Positions 27,982 through 36,481 of a stretch of 64,000 nt of DNA are shown in pieces. The number at the start of each line of letters is the position of its first letter. Within the stretch, counting starts at the first letter, position 1. The DNA is from Bacillus sp. RO1. GTDB lineage: Bacteria; Bacillota; Bacilli; Bacillales; Bacillaceae_I. Where the stretch lies: positions 45,629-109,628 of the forward strand of contig NZ_JAAZWB010000092.1 in the NCBI RefSeq assembly GCF_012524115.1. The letters are read 5' to 3'. The position numbers and the translations under genes are program-made. The notes under the pieces are model-generated. The model searched no databases. It was not told the origin of the DNA and saw only the letters and a program-made list of their open reading frames with translations.

Positions 27982-29730
27982 TCACTTCTCATTCAATTGG
28001 TATTTCTTCAATTTGTCATAAAGACTCGACCGGCTGATCCCCAGCATTTTTGCCGCCTTCGCTTTGTTTCCTTTTGTTTTCGTTAACGCTGTTTCAATTG
28101 CTTGACGCTCTGCACTCTCTACCATTGACTCTTCCTGTGTAACGGCAATTTCTTCTACCAGTACTTTAGGACTTGCAAGCATATAATCAGGTAAGTCCTC
28201 TATTTTAATTTTCCCATGCTCGGCAAAAGTCATCGCCCTCTCCATCACATTTCGAAGTTCACGGACATTTCCTGGCCAATGATAGGACATCAAGATATGT
28301 TTTGCCTGTGGCTCGAAACCTGTAATGCTCGTACCAATAATGCGGTTTAGGTCGCTCATCATTTTTTCGGAAAGAATATGTATATCCCTCATCCTTTCAC
28401 GTAGAGGCGGAATGAATAAAGAAATGACATTTAAACGGTAGTAAAGATCTTCACGGAACGTCCCTTCCTTCACCATTTCTTCCAAGTTACGATTGGTAGC
28501 GGCAATTATTCTTACATCTACATGAATCCTTTTCGTACCGCCTACTCGATAGAATTCTCTCTCTTGGAGCACCCTTAATAGCTTGGCCTGGAGATTCAAG
28601 GACATGTCCCCTATTTCATCTAAAAATAAGGTGCCTCCATTTGCTAAGTCAAACTTTCCAATTTTCCCTTTAGATCTGGCCCCTGTAAAAGCACCATCTT
28701 CATATCCAAAAAACTCGGATTCTAACAGGTCTTCTGGTATCGCTGCACAGTTCACCACAACAAACTTTCCATCTTTTCTAGCAGAACTGTTATGAGCCGC
28801 ATGTGCAAATAGCTCCTTACCTGTCCCGCTCTCCCCTCTGATTAATATGGTAGAACGACCTTTTGCTGCTTTTGCCGCACTCTTTTTTATTTTTTCCATT
28901 ACTGGATTTTCGGTAATGATATGCTCCCAAGTAAATCTTGCACTCTCGGATTTTTTCAGTTCTGTATGATAGAAGCTTGCTTTGTTTTCTGCCTTTTGAA
29001 GCCTTTTGAAAAGTTCATTGACTTCATTCAGTTGCCTGTACATAATCTTCACAATTGCACCGACCATACGTCCTTCTTGTAAAACCGGGATGCGGTGAAT
29101 AATATACTTGATTCCATTGATTTCATGAAAATCGCTAACTTCCGCTTCTTCCGTTTCAAAAATCTTTGATAGTTGAAAATGCGGAAATACCTCATCTGTT
29201 TTTTTATGTAAAACTTCCTGATACTCCATGTTGAATAATTCCAATAGTGAAGGGCTGACCATTTGAATTGTTTGTGTATCATCTGCCAACAATATTCCAT
29301 CATAGGCATGATCCATTGCTGTCTGTAGCGATTGCTTCAAATTTAATGTTCTGGTAACATTCAGAAGTCCCATCACCATATCCGCTTTCGTAAAGAGACC
29401 AAGGACTCTATTTTCAGGATCAACAACGACACCAGTTCCAACTGAACTATTTCGAACAATTTCCTGTAATTCTCTAAAAGGAGTATCTTCCTTTAATGAA
29501 TAGACATCTTTTTTGATGAAATCCTTTATTGGACTGGTGAGGGGCTTCCCCTGTTTCACCATTTGGAAAAGTCTGCTTCTTGTAAAGACACCAATTAATT
29601 TTTCATGTGAATCCACAACAGGCAAGATACCATATTTTTCTTGATTCATTATGTTTAATGCGTCTGCGAGTGTTGTGCTTTCTTTTATTTGATATGGTAT
29701 TGGCGTTATCATTTCTTTTAAGGAGATCAC
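27982..29730 (-). CDS. sigma-54-dependent transcriptional activator (CBS-CBS-PAS-AAA+-Fis)
   Basis: The 582-residue enhancer-binding protein drives sigma-54 RNA polymerase. Domains in order: a CBS pair (about residues 5-120, e.g. MITPIPYQIKESTTLADAL and DFIKKDVYSLKEDTPFREL), a PAS domain (about 130-230, AMDHAYDGILLADDTQTI), the AAA+ domain (about 265-500) with Walker A GESGTGKE, the sigma-54-contact loop GAFTGA, Walker B GGTLFLDEIGD, and a C-terminal Fis-type helix-turn-helix (NKAKAAKMLGISRSSLYDKLKKY). No receiver or GAF domain is present. The start is GTG at 29730 with GGGTGG upstream. It sits between two genes with -24/-12 promoters, which it presumably controls. It matches none of the B. 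subtilis AcoR, BkdR, LevR or RocR domain plans because of the CBS pair. CBS modules commonly bind adenylates. Confidence 0.93.
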   Translation of the reverse strand: MISLKEMITPIPYQIKESTTLADALNIMNQEKYGILPVVDSHEKLIGVFTRSRLFQMVKQGKPLTSPIKDFIKKDVYSLKEDTPFRELQEIVRNSSVGTGVVVDPENRVLGLFTKADMVMGLLNVTRTLNLKQSLQTAMDHAYDGILLADDTQTIQMVSPSLLELFNMEYQEVLHKKTDEVFPHFQLSKIFETEEAEVSDFHEINGIKYIIHRIPVLQEGRMVGAIVKIMYRQLNEVNELFKRLQKAENKASFYHTELKKSESARFTWEHIITENPVMEKIKKSAAKAAKGRSTILIRGESGTGKELFAHAAHNSSARKDGKFVVVNCAAIPEDLLESEFFGYEDGAFTGARSKGKIGKFDLANGGTLFLDEIGDMSLNLQAKLLRVLQEREFYRVGGTKRIHVDVRIIAATNRNLEEMVKEGTFREDLYYRLNVISLFIPPLRERMRDIHILSEKMMSDLNRIIGTSITGFEPQAKHILMSYHWPGNVRELRNVMERAMTFAEHGKIKIEDLPDYMLASPKVLVEEIAVTQEESMVESAERQAIETALTKTKGNKAKAAKMLGISRSSLYDKLKKYQLNEK

Positions 29731-29930
29731 GGACTTTCCACCCTCTTGTCACAATGTATCTCTATTGTAGCTTAGTTTCGTACTTTTTAGAATATTTTAT
29801 CTTTTTAAGTATAATACCCCCTCCCTTATTGGAGAAAGGGGTTCGTGTTATGCTTTTCCTTATGCAAATCTTGGTAGGAAGATTGCTAGTAATAAAATCA
29901 AGGGAGTTTTTCAAAAAGTGCATTTACAGC

Positions 29931-29963
29931 AAAAAAACGGATCTCTTCAATGAAATCCGTTTA
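29931..29963 (-). terminator. terminator of the HSD10-like dehydrogenase gene
   Basis: AAACGGAT / ATCCGTTT stem followed by TTTTT on the minus strand, shortly after the stop codon. The 200 bases between here and the activator start contain only an imperfect C/G-rich inverted repeat near 29818-29850. Confidence 0.8.
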
Positions 29964-29986
29964 AGCTCTTCTTACTTTTACCTTCC

Positions 29987-30754
29987 TTATTTCGGCTGCA
30001 TTCTAATAGCTCCATCCAGCCGAATGGTATCACCATTCAACATTGGATTTTCTATGATACTTTGAACCAGTTGGGCATATTCTTCAGGGTACCCCAGTCG
30101 TGATGGAAATGGCACCATTTTCCCTAGTGAGTCCCTTGCTTCTGCTGGTAAGGAATCAAACATTGGGGTGTGAAAGAGCCCAGGGGCAATGGTCATAACT
30201 CGGACTCCAAATGACGCGAATTCCCTGGCAATCGGCAAGGTCATTCCTACTATTCCACCTTTGGAAGCTGAATAGGCTGCCTGACCAATCTGACCGTCGA
30301 ATGCTGCGACGGAAGCGGTATTTACAACAACACCTCTTTCCCCTTCTGCGTTCGGTTCGTTCTCCTTCATTCGTTCAGCCGCTAAGCGAATTACATTGAA
30401 TGAACCTATCAGATTAATAGAGATAACTTTGGAAAAGTCATCAAGCGAATGGGGCCCTTTTCGGTTCAATACTTTTTGGGCCACTCCAATTCCAGCACAA
30501 TTCACCACCGTATTTATGTACCCGAAAGTATCAATGCCATTATCTAAGGCGTTGCAAACATCTTCTTCCTTTGTAACATCTGTTTTTACAAATAGGATAG
30601 AATCACCTAACTCTGCCTTTAACCTTTCACCTTTTTCTTCTGATAAATCTGCAACAACTGCTTTTCCTCCTTTAGAAACAATATTCCTGACAGTTGCCTC
30701 CCCAAGTCCGGAAGCTCCCCCCGTCACGAGTGCTACACAGTTTTGAATATTCAT
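29987..30754 (-). CDS. 3-hydroxyacyl-CoA dehydrogenase, SDR type (HSD10-like)
   Basis: Short-chain dehydrogenase with [11 protein letters not shown] (NAD-binding, residues 11-21), NCAGIG, the catalytic serine in [11 protein letters not shown] and the YSASKGG Tyr-Lys pair. The long insert [19 protein letters not shown] and the C-terminal [26 protein letters not shown] are characteristic of type-2 3-hydroxyacyl-CoA dehydrogenases (HSD10/HADH2), which oxidise straight and 2-methyl-branched 3-hydroxyacyl-CoA. AAAGGAGG precedes the ATG. A -24/-12 promoter lies upstream, placing it in the same sigma-54 regulon as the ligase-dehydrogenase-thiolase operon. Confidence 0.9.
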   Translation of the reverse strand: MNIQNCVALVTGGASGLGEATVRNIVSKGGKAVVADLSEEKGERLKAELGDSILFVKTDVTKEEDVCNALDNGIDTFGYINTVVNCAGIGVAQKVLNRKGPHSLDDFSKVISINLIGSFNVIRLAAERMKENEPNAEGERGVVVNTASVAAFDGQIGQAAYSASKGGIVGMTLPIAREFASFGVRVMTIAPGLFHTPMFDSLPAEARDSLGKMVPFPSRLGYPEEYAQLVQSIIENPMLNGDTIRLDGAIRMQPK

Positions 30755-30789
30755 AGAAAACTACCTCCTTTAATGTACTACTAAAGTTT

Positions 30790-30806
30790 ATGCAAAAAGC
30801 ATGCCA
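30790..30806 (-). promoter_or_regulatory. second sigma-54 (-24/-12) promoter
   Basis: TGGCATGCTTTTTGCAT on the minus strand: GG and GC are ten bases apart and the flanks fit TGGCAY-N5-TTGCA. It lies about 35 bases upstream of the HSD10-like gene. Confidence 0.8.
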
Positions 30807-30880
30807 GTAAAGTTAGTAGTGTTTTCAAGATAAGTGTATGGAATCTGTACAACCTGTATGAATAACGGAACCATCTATAT

Positions 30881-30917
30881 AAAAGAAAGGGACACATCGC
30901 TTTCCAAGATGTGTCCC
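30881..30917 (-). terminator. terminator of the ECF sigma/anti-sigma operon
   Basis: Perfect 10-bp stem GGGACACATC / GATGTGTCCC then TTTCTTTT on the minus strand, eleven bases beyond the anti-sigma stop. Confidence 0.9.
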
Positions 30918-30927
30918 CTACCTTCTC

Positions 30928-32259
30928 TTATTTTATTTTCACTTTGATTTGTTCTGTAATTCTTGCAGGGTATTCTACAATTTTCAACGTAATCGGACTG
31001 ACCATTTTATCCGTATCCAAGATCATCCCTTGTTCAAACATATTTGTTCCATCGATATATGAATATGTTCTAGTGTTATATTCATGGATGGTCCCACTTG
31101 CATCCACGATGTTGTTATCAAAAAGTGAAAAGAAGTAATTATGGTCCTTTGGGTCGACCTCAATCTGAAAATAAATCCCTTTCACATCTTTTTTTCCATC
31201 TTCAAGCCAAACCTTTTTTAACCGCTCATCACTTGGTGCCTTGATGAAGCTTTCATTTTCTAAGTCTATAACAACTTCCAGTTCGTCTTTAGGGAGAGCG
31301 GTAAACGAGGAGAAGACCAGGTCAAGTTGCTGAGGTTCAGAAAAGTAATTGCTCTCAAAGTACTTTACTATTTTGTTATCTTCCATTGAAGAGCCACCGT
31401 CTGAAGTCCATCTATTACCTTTTTCATCTTCAAGCGCTATATCATCAAAACGGAATATCTCGTGTGTGTTAGACTCGTCATATTCTAAGAATAACGCAAT
31501 CCGGGTTGGATGAATTTCCATCTTTTCAAAGTAGATGGACTGTCCGCCTGCTTCTACGGCCTTGTCAATTAAAATCTCTTTCGTAATTGCTGAAAATTTT
31601 CGTGTATCAACTTCAATAGGAAAATTCAGGCCATTTATAACCTCTACTTCATTTATATTAATGCCAGTTTCTAAGTTAAATTTTTCAGGAATTATCATTC
31701 CATCCGGATAGGTAACTTTTAATTCACCGGAAACCTTTTCACCTTTCCTTACTTCACTATGACTTCCATAAGTCATCCCATACTCACCGAGTTTTTCACC
31801 TGACTGTGATGTCAATTTGATATTACTCAGATTAATTGTGGAATGATTGTTATCACTTTCAATGGTATAAAACACCAGCATCTGCGTTTCATCCACTATG
31901 ATGGCATCTATTGTCAATGACACGCCATCTTTCTCTTTTCTGATTCCCACTTCTTGAAGGTAGTCGTTTTCTACAGCGGACATAATTCCTTTATTATGAC
32001 GAATCAGCTCCACTATCCTGTCCATTCCCGGAATCGTGCTGACGTAGTTTGCGAATGCCGGGGATACCCTAATGGTGGTAAGGAAAATAATCAGGAGGAT
32101 GCTTGCAGCAACCATGCCAATTCTCCAGAAAGGAGGCCGTGCAGTTTTTTTCCCTTTTATAATTCCACTTCTAATGTAATCATCAATATCACAAGGGACT
32201 TCTACATTACCGTACTCCTTTTTTAGCGCTTGCAACTTTTTCTCTTCTTTTTCAAACAT
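30928..32259 (-). CDS. DUF4179-type anti-sigma factor-like membrane protein
   Basis: The 443-residue protein (ATG 32257-32259, GGAGG seven bases upstream) has a short cytoplasmic N-terminus (about residues 1-45), one transmembrane helix (IGMVAASILLIIFLTTI) and a large extracytoplasmic part starting VSPAFANYVSTIPGMDRIVELIR, the DUF4179 signature, followed by a beta-rich DUF5643-like region. It overlaps the sigma gene by eight bases. This arrangement is that of membrane anti-sigma factors cognate to ECF sigma factors; the extracellular signal is unknown. An in-frame ATG-less extension to 32280 lacks a good site. Confidence 0.82.
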   Translation of the reverse strand: MFEKEEKKLQALKKEYGNVEVPCDIDDYIRSGIIKGKKTARPPFWRIGMVAASILLIIFLTTIRVSPAFANYVSTIPGMDRIVELIRHNKGIMSAVENDYLQEVGIRKEKDGVSLTIDAIIVDETQMLVFYTIESDNNHSTINLSNIKLTSQSGEKLGEYGMTYGSHSEVRKGEKVSGELKVTYPDGMIIPEKFNLETGININEVEVINGLNFPIEVDTRKFSAITKEILIDKAVEAGGQSIYFEKMEIHPTRIALFLEYDESNTHEIFRFDDIALEDEKGNRWTSDGGSSMEDNKIVKYFESNYFSEPQQLDLVFSSFTALPKDELEVVIDLENESFIKAPSDERLKKVWLEDGKKDVKGIYFQIEVDPKDHNYFFSLFDNNIVDASGTIHEYNTRTYSYIDGTNMFEQGMILDTDKMVSPITLKIVEYPARITEQIKVKIK

Positions 32260-32773
32260 GCTTGCTTCCTCCCTTCTCATCCCAGTACAGACGTAATTTT
32301 TCCAAGCCTTTTCTTAACCACGTTTTCACGGTATTCTCTGAAGAATCCATTACTTTTGCTATGTCTTTTATCATAAAGTCCTCCATATATCGAAGTTGAA
32401 TGACTGTCTGATATGGATCACCTAACAATGAAATAGCCTCTTGGACTTCCAATTGCAGTTCATTATCTTCTGTATATGGCTCTTGCATCTTCATTTGCAT
32501 ATTAGGCTCCCGTTTTTTCTTTTTCCATTCATCCCTGCAGTAATTAATCATGATCCTTACAAGCCAGGTGGAAATATAGTCTGCCTGTTTTAGTTTTTTC
32601 ATCCCTTTATATGCTCGATAGGTTACCTCTTGAATGGCCTCAAGCGAATCCGCTTCATTTTTCAAGTAGGAATAGGCAATTCGATAGAGTTGTTCCTTAT
32701 GTGTTGAAATCAGGATGAAAAATGCCTCTTCATCTCCCTTTTTTGCTTTCTCCACCAACCATTTCTTCTCCAA
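32252..32773 (-). CDS. ECF-type RNA polymerase sigma factor
   Basis: The 173-residue protein has sigma-70 region 2 (EEAFFILISTHKEQLYRIAYSYLKNEADSLEAIQE) and region 4 (LPDPYQTVIQLRY-like LLGDPYQTVIQLRYMEDF then STVKTWLRKGLEKL-like NTVKTWLRKGLEKL), with no regions 1 or 3, so it is an extracytoplasmic-function sigma factor of the SigV/SigM-like group. It is co-transcribed with its presumed anti-sigma. Upstream, TTAAAAC and TGTCTAA boxes about 17 bases apart (minus strand, roughly 32815-32850) could be an autoregulated promoter. Confidence 0.9.
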   Translation of the reverse strand: MEKKWLVEKAKKGDEEAFFILISTHKEQLYRIAYSYLKNEADSLEAIQEVTYRAYKGMKKLKQADYISTWLVRIMINYCRDEWKKKKREPNMQMKMQEPYTEDNELQLEVQEAISLLGDPYQTVIQLRYMEDFMIKDIAKVMDSSENTVKTWLRKGLEKLRLYWDEKGGSKHV

Positions 32774-32849
32774 AACCTCACGCTCCTAAAAGCTCTTTTG
32801 CTGTCATCTACTCATTAGACATTTTGATTTGTCAAAAAGTTTTAACAAA

Positions 32850-32898
32850 ATAAAAAATCACCCGTTGACTTTCAAAACAGGTAATTTTTCCTAACATC
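32850..32898 (-). other. terminator-like hairpin upstream of the ECF operon
   Basis: On the minus strand AAATTACC and GGGTGATTT (one G-U) form a stem followed by TTTTATTTT, about 85-120 bases before the sigma gene. No gene lies between it and the divergent dehydrogenase gene, so it may be a leader attenuator or a remnant. The rest of the 296-base gap shows nothing certain. Confidence 0.4.
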
Positions 32899-33069
32899 TA
32901 CATTATTTTAACACCCTTTCAATTAGTCTTTCTCTACCTTTCAAGCATTCCACTTCAATTTTTCGACATTTCACCCATAAATCCTAGATACATCAGTTTA
33001 AATTTCTAATAATTATCTATTATCTGTTAAAATAAATCCTAAGAACACAATTGAAGGAGTCTATACCAA

Positions 33070-34032
33070 ATGACCAAACGATTAATGCTTATTACTCAAA
33101 ATATTGGAGATGCATATACTCAACAAATTAAAGAAATTGCCCCAGACTTTGACGTTATAATAGGAAAAGATAAAGAAATCTGGGAACCCCATGTAAATGA
33201 CGCCGAAATAATTGTTGGATGGAAAAAGGAGCTTGAAAATCTTTCACTAGACGCAGGCTCTCATCTTAAGTGGATACAATCCTGGAGTGCAGGTGTCAAT
33301 AGCATGCCGCTGTCTAAACTATCTGAGAACGGAATTATCCTAACAAGTGCAAATGGGGTTCATGCTTTCCCAATTTCTGAGACGATCTTTGCTTTGATGC
33401 TAGGGTTAACTAGAAAAATTCATACATATGTAAAGCAACAACAGCACAAAGTATGGCATCATGCACAGATGAACCTTGAAATTCACGAGAAGACTATAGG
33501 TATTATCGGAGTAGGAGAGATAGGAAAAGAAACAGCTAAAATTGCCAAAGCATTTCGAATGAAGGTTTTGGGTGTCAGACATTCCGGTAAACCTACTGAC
33601 TATGTTGATGAGATGTATGCCTCAGACAGGCTCCATGAAGTATTACCTAAATGCGATTATGTAGTGATTACACTTCCTTTAACTAAAGAAACGGAAGGGA
33701 TGTTCGGAAGTGAAGAATTTAAACGAATGAAAAATTCTGCTTTCCTCATTAATATAGGGCGCGGTGAAGTAATTGTAGAAAATGAACTTGTACAGGCCTT
33801 ACAAGAGGACGTAATTGCTGGCGCAGGGCTTGATGTCTTTATCAAAGAACCGTTAGATGAAAACAGTCCTTTATGGGGTATGAATAATGTCATTATTACC
33901 CCTCACACCTCAGGGTCAACCGAGCATTATTCCAAACGTGTAATAGAGGATATTTTCATTCCAAATCTCAAACACTATCTAAAAAGTGAAAAGCCGTTAA
34001 TAAATGTTGTTGATTATAAAAAAGGTTATTAA
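33070..34032 (+). CDS. D-2-hydroxyacid dehydrogenase family protein
   Basis: NAD(P)-dependent oxidoreductase of the phosphoglycerate dehydrogenase/GhrA type. The 320-residue protein has the nucleotide motif IGVGEIGKE, and the catalytic Arg, Glu and His in NIGRGEVI, DVFIKEPL and TPHTSGS. AAGGAG precedes the ATG by about ten bases. The substrate (glyoxylate, hydroxypyruvate or another 2-keto acid) is not evident. It precedes the second RsbR paralogue by 60 bases and may be co-transcribed with it. Confidence 0.9.
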   Translation: MTKRLMLITQNIGDAYTQQIKEIAPDFDVIIGKDKEIWEPHVNDAEIIVGWKKELENLSLDAGSHLKWIQSWSAGVNSMPLSKLSENGIILTSANGVHAFPISETIFALMLGLTRKIHTYVKQQQHKVWHHAQMNLEIHEKTIGIIGVGEIGKETAKIAKAFRMKVLGVRHSGKPTDYVDEMYASDRLHEVLPKCDYVVITLPLTKETEGMFGSEEFKRMKNSAFLINIGRGEVIVENELVQALQEDVIAGAGLDVFIKEPLDENSPLWGMNNVIITPHTSGSTEHYSKRVIEDIFIPNLKHYLKSEKPLINVVDYKKGY

Positions 34033-34091
34033 AAATGGTTTAACCCATTAGGTTTAAGGGTAATTACGGAGAGAGTTAGGGGGAACTATAC

Positions 34092-34937
34092 ATGCATCGG
34101 AACAGTGAATTACATACATTTTTATTAGAAAAAGCAAAAGTTCTTACAGAAGAATGGTATGAATCCTTGGATAAAGTCAATTCCAAGGGGGTTTATGCTT
34201 CCACAAATCCTGATGTAATTGCCACACTAAAAAAACAAAATTATGCTTTTCACCTTCAATTATGTAAAATTTTTATCGAAGAAGAAGAAAAATTCTTCAA
34301 AGATTTTGAGGAATGGATTTTGTCTATTGCACAAGATGATCAGCATCTAAAAACGCCAATCCATCATATCTTAAAGGAGTTCTTCCGGGTTCGGGGACAG
34401 TACTTGGATTTTATTGACGAGTTTGTTGCCCTTCACCAAGAGGAAAAAGAACAACAGTTGTTATATAACCATATGATTACGAAAGCTTTTGATAATGTGG
34501 TGTTTAAGTTCGTCGAAGAGAATCAAAAGTATGCAGAAGAACGTCTGCAAGCACAGCAAGACATGATTAAAGAATTAAGTTCACCTGTCATTGCCCTCGA
34601 TAATAACCGGGCACTCTTGCCTTTAGTTGGGGACATTGATACAAGCAGAGCAAGATTTATACTTGAAAACACCTTGGAGCAATGCGGTGAAAAAGGAATC
34701 AATCACTTATTTATTGACCTCTCAGGCGTTGTAATTATTGATACACTTGTGGCAGACCAAATATTTAATCTCATTAAGGCCCTGAACCTAATTGGTGTCA
34801 AGACGACCCTATCAGGCATCAGACCGGAAATAGCCCAAACCACTGTTCAATTAGGTATATCTTTCCAAAACGTATCCATCAAACCTACTTTGGCAGGCGC
34901 ACTGACTCTGCCTCCTTTATCAACTACCCGACGCTAA
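34092..34937 (+). CDS. RsbR-type stressosome protein (STAS domain), second paralogue
   Basis: The 281-residue protein has a variable N-terminal sensory half (all-helical, residues 1-150), the linker QQDMIKELSSPVI, and a STAS domain with VGDIDTSRA and DLSGVVIIDTLVADQIF, equivalent to the phosphothreonine regions of RsbRA, then GIRPEIAQTTVQLG. It shares motif order and length with the protein at 15403-16254, but the sensory half is clearly different, as expected for stressosome paralogues tuned to different signals. No RsbS/RsbT genes adjoin. A strong terminator follows. Confidence 0.88.
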   Translation: MHRNSELHTFLLEKAKVLTEEWYESLDKVNSKGVYASTNPDVIATLKKQNYAFHLQLCKIFIEEEEKFFKDFEEWILSIAQDDQHLKTPIHHILKEFFRVRGQYLDFIDEFVALHQEEKEQQLLYNHMITKAFDNVVFKFVEENQKYAEERLQAQQDMIKELSSPVIALDNNRALLPLVGDIDTSRARFILENTLEQCGEKGINHLFIDLSGVVIIDTLVADQIFNLIKALNLIGVKTTLSGIRPEIAQTTVQLGISFQNVSIKPTLAGALTLPPLSTTRR

Positions 34938-34956
34938 CATGTCGGGTTTTTTTATT
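34926..34956 (+). terminator. terminator of the RsbR-like gene
   Basis: ACCCGAC / GTCGGGT stem, eight-base loop, then TTTTTTATT. It overlaps the last codons of the gene. Confidence 0.88.
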
Positions 34957-35094
34957 TCTAGGCTGATAAAAAATGGCCTATTGTGTTTAAAGTCTATCTA
35001 GAAAGAGAATTTAAACTATATATATATCTGAGTAGATAGGATATATGAAAAATAAGAAGAGAATCCCTTCTTCTTATAAAAGGAGTGAAGAGAG

Positions 35095-35355
35095 ATGGAG
35101 AAGTTACTTAGTGAGATACTAGCAGAATTAAAAGAAATAAAAGCTGCGCAATTAACGATAATGAAAGAGCAAGAAGCTCTGAAACAAAATTGCGTTGATT
35201 TAAAAAGAGGTGTTACCAATCTAAAAGATGGACAACAAGAAAAAAATACGTTAATCAAACACACCCTCACACTCCAAATTGAAAATATGCTAGAAATAAG
35301 AAATGCGTTAAGAACATTGGAACAAAATCAGAAGCCATCTGTCGTCCCAAAATAA
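35095..35355 (+). CDS. small coiled-coil protein
   Basis: Not recognised. The 86-residue product is strongly charged and helical, with heptad-like leucine/isoleucine spacing from residue 1 to 75 (EILAELKEIKAAQLTIMKEQ, then LKRGVTNLKDGQ), one cysteine, and no membrane segment. AAAGGAG lies nine bases before the ATG, and a terminator follows at once, so it is a real single-gene unit. Function unknown. Confidence 0.7.
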   Translation: MEKLLSEILAELKEIKAAQLTIMKEQEALKQNCVDLKRGVTNLKDGQQEKNTLIKHTLTLQIENMLEIRNALRTLEQNQKPSVVPK

Positions 35356-35370
35356 GTCGTTCGAAAACAG

Positions 35371-35405
35371 AAAACACTTCGCTCAATAAGGAGGAAGTGT
35401 TTTTC
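35371..35405. terminator. terminator between convergent genes
   Basis: AAAACACTTC / GAAGTGTTTT stem with T and A runs on either side, serving the coiled-coil gene and probably the convergent mug gene. Confidence 0.8.
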
Positions 35406-35932
35406 TATTTAACCTTTTGTGCTAATTCACTATTTTTCAATGTATTTAATTCCCGGTAAATGTCTAAGATTTCTTCTTTTTTCATTCTCACCAGACCACT
35501 GGACGATGGTGCTACAAAATCGATCGTCCCCTTAACTAGGGTCCTATTTTGTATGCCCCATTCTACTTGACGTACACCGCTATATTCCTGATAAACACCT
35601 TTTCCTACAAAGCAGACAATTCTCGGTTGAAAGTGCTCTATCTTTTCTTTCAATTCCAATCTACCTATTTGGTACTCCTCTTTGGTAATGTCCGCCGCTC
35701 CAACAGTCGGCTTCGAAACGATATTAGTCAAACCATAATGTAGCTCTACTAACTTGAAATCCTCAGTCGGAGCATACTTTCTAGGCGTAAGTCCTGATTC
35801 AAAAAGGATGGTCCAAAACCTGTTGGTTGGATTTGCATAGTGGTGACCCGTTTCACCAGAGCGAATACTTGGATTGTAGCCAACAAAAAGAATATCTAGA
35901 TTATGGTCGATATGGTCATATATCGCATCCAT
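35405..35932 (-). CDS. mug: G/U mismatch-specific DNA glycosylase (MUG family)
   Basis: Base-excision enzyme removing uracil or thymine mispaired with guanine. The 175-residue protein has the family motifs: VGYNPSIRSGETGHHYANPTNRFW (active-site GxNP block and the HYANP segment), NIVSKPT, CFVGKGVY, and the C-terminal PSSSGLVRM intercalation loop (NPSGL-type). Length and motif order match E. coli Mug. AGGAGAGG precedes the ATG. Monocistronic. Confidence 0.87.
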   Translation of the reverse strand: MDAIYDHIDHNLDILFVGYNPSIRSGETGHHYANPTNRFWTILFESGLTPRKYAPTEDFKLVELHYGLTNIVSKPTVGAADITKEEYQIGRLELKEKIEHFQPRIVCFVGKGVYQEYSGVRQVEWGIQNRTLVKGTIDFVAPSSSGLVRMKKEEILDIYRELNTLKNSELAQKVK

Positions 35933-35965
35933 TTTTTCACCTCTCTCCTATTATTTATTTTATCA

Positions 35966-36012
35966 AGTTTAATAAAAAAGACCAAACGGATGCTTCCCGC
36001 CTAGTCTTTTCA
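35966..36012 (-). terminator. terminator, minus strand
   Basis: AAAAGAC ... GTCTTTTTT stem with an inner CGG/CCG pairing, then TATT on the minus strand. It lies about 140 bases downstream of the cREC-like gene, whose transcript it may end. The stretch between shows no gene. Confidence 0.6.
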
Positions 36013-36154
36013 TTATCTATTATTAAGCGGTCAATTCTCTGATTGCTTTCATTAGTCCCAATTAATACTCTAGTTGAAAGATCCGATTTATGTGAAGTAC
36101 GAACCCTTTTGCGGTATCCAGGAATGGAATGTAACGAAGATGTAGGGGCAACGC

Positions 36155-36481
36155 CTAAAAAAGCGGAAGAGGTCTTAGTAGTATTTTAATGTTTGGCGGC
36201 ATTTTCATATCTTCTTGCGCTTGCTTGAGATAACGATACATTGCTTTACTGCCAACCGAGTTTGCAGAATGAATAGTAATTCTATCCGCATACAGCTCGT
36301 TCTCCACCATCTTATGAACGAGCAGCAGACCATTTCGGTGTTTATTCAACAAGTCATGGTCCAAAGAGAGATGCCCAATCGCATGGTTCTCTAACAAGGT
36401 GAGGCACTGGTCAATGTCTTCTGCGAGTATATACCCATCAGGACATGTTCGACTATCATCAAGAAATACATTGATTTTCAA
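36155..36481 (-). CDS. cyclic-phosphate-processing receiver (cREC-like) domain protein
   Basis: The 108-residue protein is a lone receiver-like domain: VFLDDSRTCPDGY (acidic pocket), LSLDHDLL (the conserved DHD pair) and IHSANSVG, the pattern of the cREC_REC family proposed to handle cyclic phosphates in RNA/nucleotide conflict systems (family knowledge). It lacks an output domain. The start is a TTG at 36481 with GGAGGTG seven bases upstream. No nuclease or ligase neighbour was found, so its role here is open. Confidence 0.7.
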   Translation of the reverse strand: MKINVFLDDSRTCPDGYILAEDIDQCLTLLENHAIGHLSLDHDLLNKHRNGLLLVHKMVENELYADRITIHSANSVGSKAMYRYLKQAQEDMKMPPNIKILLRPLPLF

